Of a stretch of 64,000 bases of DNA, positions 62,011 through 64,000 are shown piece after piece. The stretch's first letter is position 1, and every line of letters starts with the position of its first letter. The stretch is from Piscicola geometra. Its lineage: Eukaryota; Annelida; Clitellata; Hirudinida; Piscicolidae. The position numbers and the translations under genes are program-made. Location of the stretch: the NCBI GenBank assembly GCA_943735955.1, contig OX030959.1, positions 719,725-783,724 of the forward strand, read 5' to 3'. The notes beneath the pieces are model-generated. The model was given only the letters and a program-made list of their open reading frames with translations. It did not search any database and was not told where the DNA came from.

Positions 62011-64000
62011 TACACACACACAAAACAAACAAACACTCACAAATAGTTAAAAATGGCCGAATGTTTTCTTAGGGATGCTCCATGATTTATGCAATTACTG
62101 ATACAAACGAGTGATACAAGCGAGCTCCAGCGTCGAGCCATCAGCAAACTCTCTCAAATCATTGGGTCCATGCTTCCACCACCATGCTTCCACCACCATG
62201 CAATCCACCACCATGCAATCCACCCTTGATACACTTTCCTTATTTCGGATTACCCCCTTAAACTGATCTGAAACTTCCAACTCAAACTGTGCTACAGATA
62301 CGCTATTGAGACTGTTTGATGTTTGAAATGCTGTAGTGACCACAATCATAAAAACAAAAGTTTCAAAAATGGGCTTGCAGTGGTTTCTGCCCATCCAATG
62401 GAGAAGGATGGGTACTTGAGGCAGTTTTGAAATTTAGAATTCACCAAATGGTGGGGGTGGTGTGGTTGTGATGAAAGTGATATTGACTAGAGGAGGGTAG
62501 AGAGAAGATGTTGGGTTAGATAGAAAGATAATAATATGGATAGGAATGGTGTGGATTGGATGAAAGGGTCGATGAAAAGTGATGGATGCATAGCTTTATA
62601 TGGTTTTGAGAACTAGGCATGGCTGAGATGGTGTATTTAAAATGGTGGTGATTGAATGATGTGTATCTTCATTGGATGAAAGTAATGATGGATGGTGGAC
62701 ATGGATGGATGGTAGAGATGACTGGGTGGTGGAGATGGATGGAAAGTGGAGGTAGATGGATAGTAGAGATGGATGCATATGAAAAGGACCAACCTGTTGT
62801 ATGAGCAACTTCATGGCTGGTTGGAGGGTCTTTTGGCATGCAGGTTTAGGAGAGAGATGAAGGGAGGGCGCGGAAAAACTAAAAAGTTGATGAAGGAGGG
62901 AAGTGAGAGAAGGATGGTGAAAGAGGGAAGTGAGAGAAGAATGGTGAATGAGGGATGGTGAAAGAGGGATAAGAAGTTGAAATGGGTGAAAAGTTCAAAG
63001 GCTGGGGGAAGAAGGCAGGCAAGAGAGGTTTGTGGAGGCTGGTAGTAGAAGTTTCTAAATATAACTAGTTGTTGTACTGCTATGAGATGAAGCAGTTGAT
63101 GATTCTAATGATGGTGATGGTGATGATGATAATGAAGATAATTATGTAACAGCAGTTGTTGTTGTAGTTGTTTTTGTTGTAACTGTTGCTATATGGCGGT
63201 AGTTGAAACAGTTGTAGCAGTTGTTTGGTTCGGTTAATGCACTCACTTGAAAGATTCTTTCTGTCGGGAAGGTTGGTTTAGAAGGTTGGTTAAGAACGTT
63301 GGATCGTGTGTGGCTTGGAAGTTGCTTCAAGAGTTTCTTAAGCGGTAGAACTTCTGCTTATTTATAAGAAAGTCACTGCCTGCCTGCCTGCCTGCCTAAA
63401 CAATCACTTATCTACTTCGCAGTATCGACAATCAATCCACAAATCCTCAAAGGGAACTCGAGACCCTCTCGATCAATCACTCCCATGTTTATCTTTCGTG
63501 TCTGAAGCGTCAACATCACACACGATCCTCAGAACGCTCCAAGCTGCCAACACTCTTGCCCCGTCTGCCATCACCTGCCCACCAACTTTGCTTCACAACT
63601 AACACTACCACTAACACATCTACTACTACTACCACAACTCTCACAACTACTACTACCACATTTAAAATTACCAAAACTACTACTACCAGCACATCTTCTA
63701 CTACTACAACAACAACAACAACAACAACAACAAGTACTGAAACTTGCAGACACACGGCAACAAACACACAGAAGCACCCACCTTGCAACTTCCAAGCATC
63801 ATCCTCGCAATCTCAGTTCCTAAACTCACAACTTGCAAATTTAAATTCAACGCTTTCACTTGTTTGCAGCAATCTAAGGCATGCGCCATTGCATATTCCT
63901 CCAGTTTATACTCCACCGCACCCTCCATTACACTCTATTCACTCATCGAGTTTATAAATAGTCTCAAGCTATGATTGGCTCAGAGCGCTTGACTCCTCCC
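62011..64000. other. Repeat-rich, no gene seen
   Basis: Contains CCACCACCATG(CTT/CAAT) repeats at 62168-62225, GGATGG-rich DNA at 62680-62775, a 30-bp duplication GGAAGTGAGAGAAG(G/A)ATGGTGAA at 62899-62960, GTTGTTGTAG-rich DNA at 63150-63215, (CTGC)4 near 63380 and ACTACTACTACCAC/ACAACAACA arrays at 63600-63735. No exon was supported. Confidence 0.5.

Overview
The window is nuclear DNA of an invertebrate animal, probably a spiralian (annelid- or mollusc-like). Genes are split by short introns with GT..AG ends, animal families are present (a BMP-type ligand, ZNF706, ropporin-like RIIa, an ER-type glucose-6-phosphate dehydrogenase, an FCN..GC neuropeptide-like precursor), a decayed non-LTR retrotransposon is present, and micro- and minisatellites are very abundant. 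The spiralian placement is inference; nothing in the sequence fixes the phylum. Gene models were made by hand from open frame, splice sites and matching intron phase. Product names come from remembered family motifs, not searches.

Layout. 0-1.6 kb: a minus-strand RIIa-domain exon, then the last two exons of a plus-strand cysteine-rich protein. 1.7-12.4 kb: mostly gene-poor, with hairpin and tandem repeats and one weak exon candidate. 12.8-15.5 kb: an Asn/Ser-rich, probably nuclear protein. 15.6-22 kb: AT-rich, one weak exon candidate. 22.2-30.2 kb: large minisatellites and (CA)n tracts around an unrecognised multi-exon gene and a Lys/Glu-rich candidate gene. 30.2-35.6 kb: no confident gene. 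35.8-40.0 kb: a long disordered protein with a recurring Ser-rich motif. 40.6-42.1 kb: a dead LINE. 42.5-55.9 kb: the gene-dense core, in order an unrecognised helical protein (+), ZNF706 (-), a CCAP-like peptide precursor (-), an ER G6PDH/H6PD-like enzyme (+), a small secreted Cys-rich peptide (+) and a BMP2/4-like ligand (-). 56-64 kb: a 1.4-kb G-rich minisatellite just upstream of the BMP coding exons, then non-coding DNA and simple repeats.

The two observations I rate highest are these. (1) Two small secreted-peptide genes flank the G6PDH gene. Both encode an FCNK-x-GC-x-NR core, both have a phase-0 intron between signal peptide and peptide, and both have TATA-like promoters; one carries a classic KR...GKKR amidation cassette. 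(2) G-poor tandem arrays repeatedly lie immediately 5' of 3' splice sites, always with the G-poor strand as the sense strand. This suggests that intron acceptor regions in this genome seed or tolerate tandem-repeat growth.

The genes do not form one pathway. The BMP and peptide genes are secreted signals, the G6PDH supplies NADPH in the ER lumen, and ropporin-like proteins dock on sperm or ciliary scaffolds.
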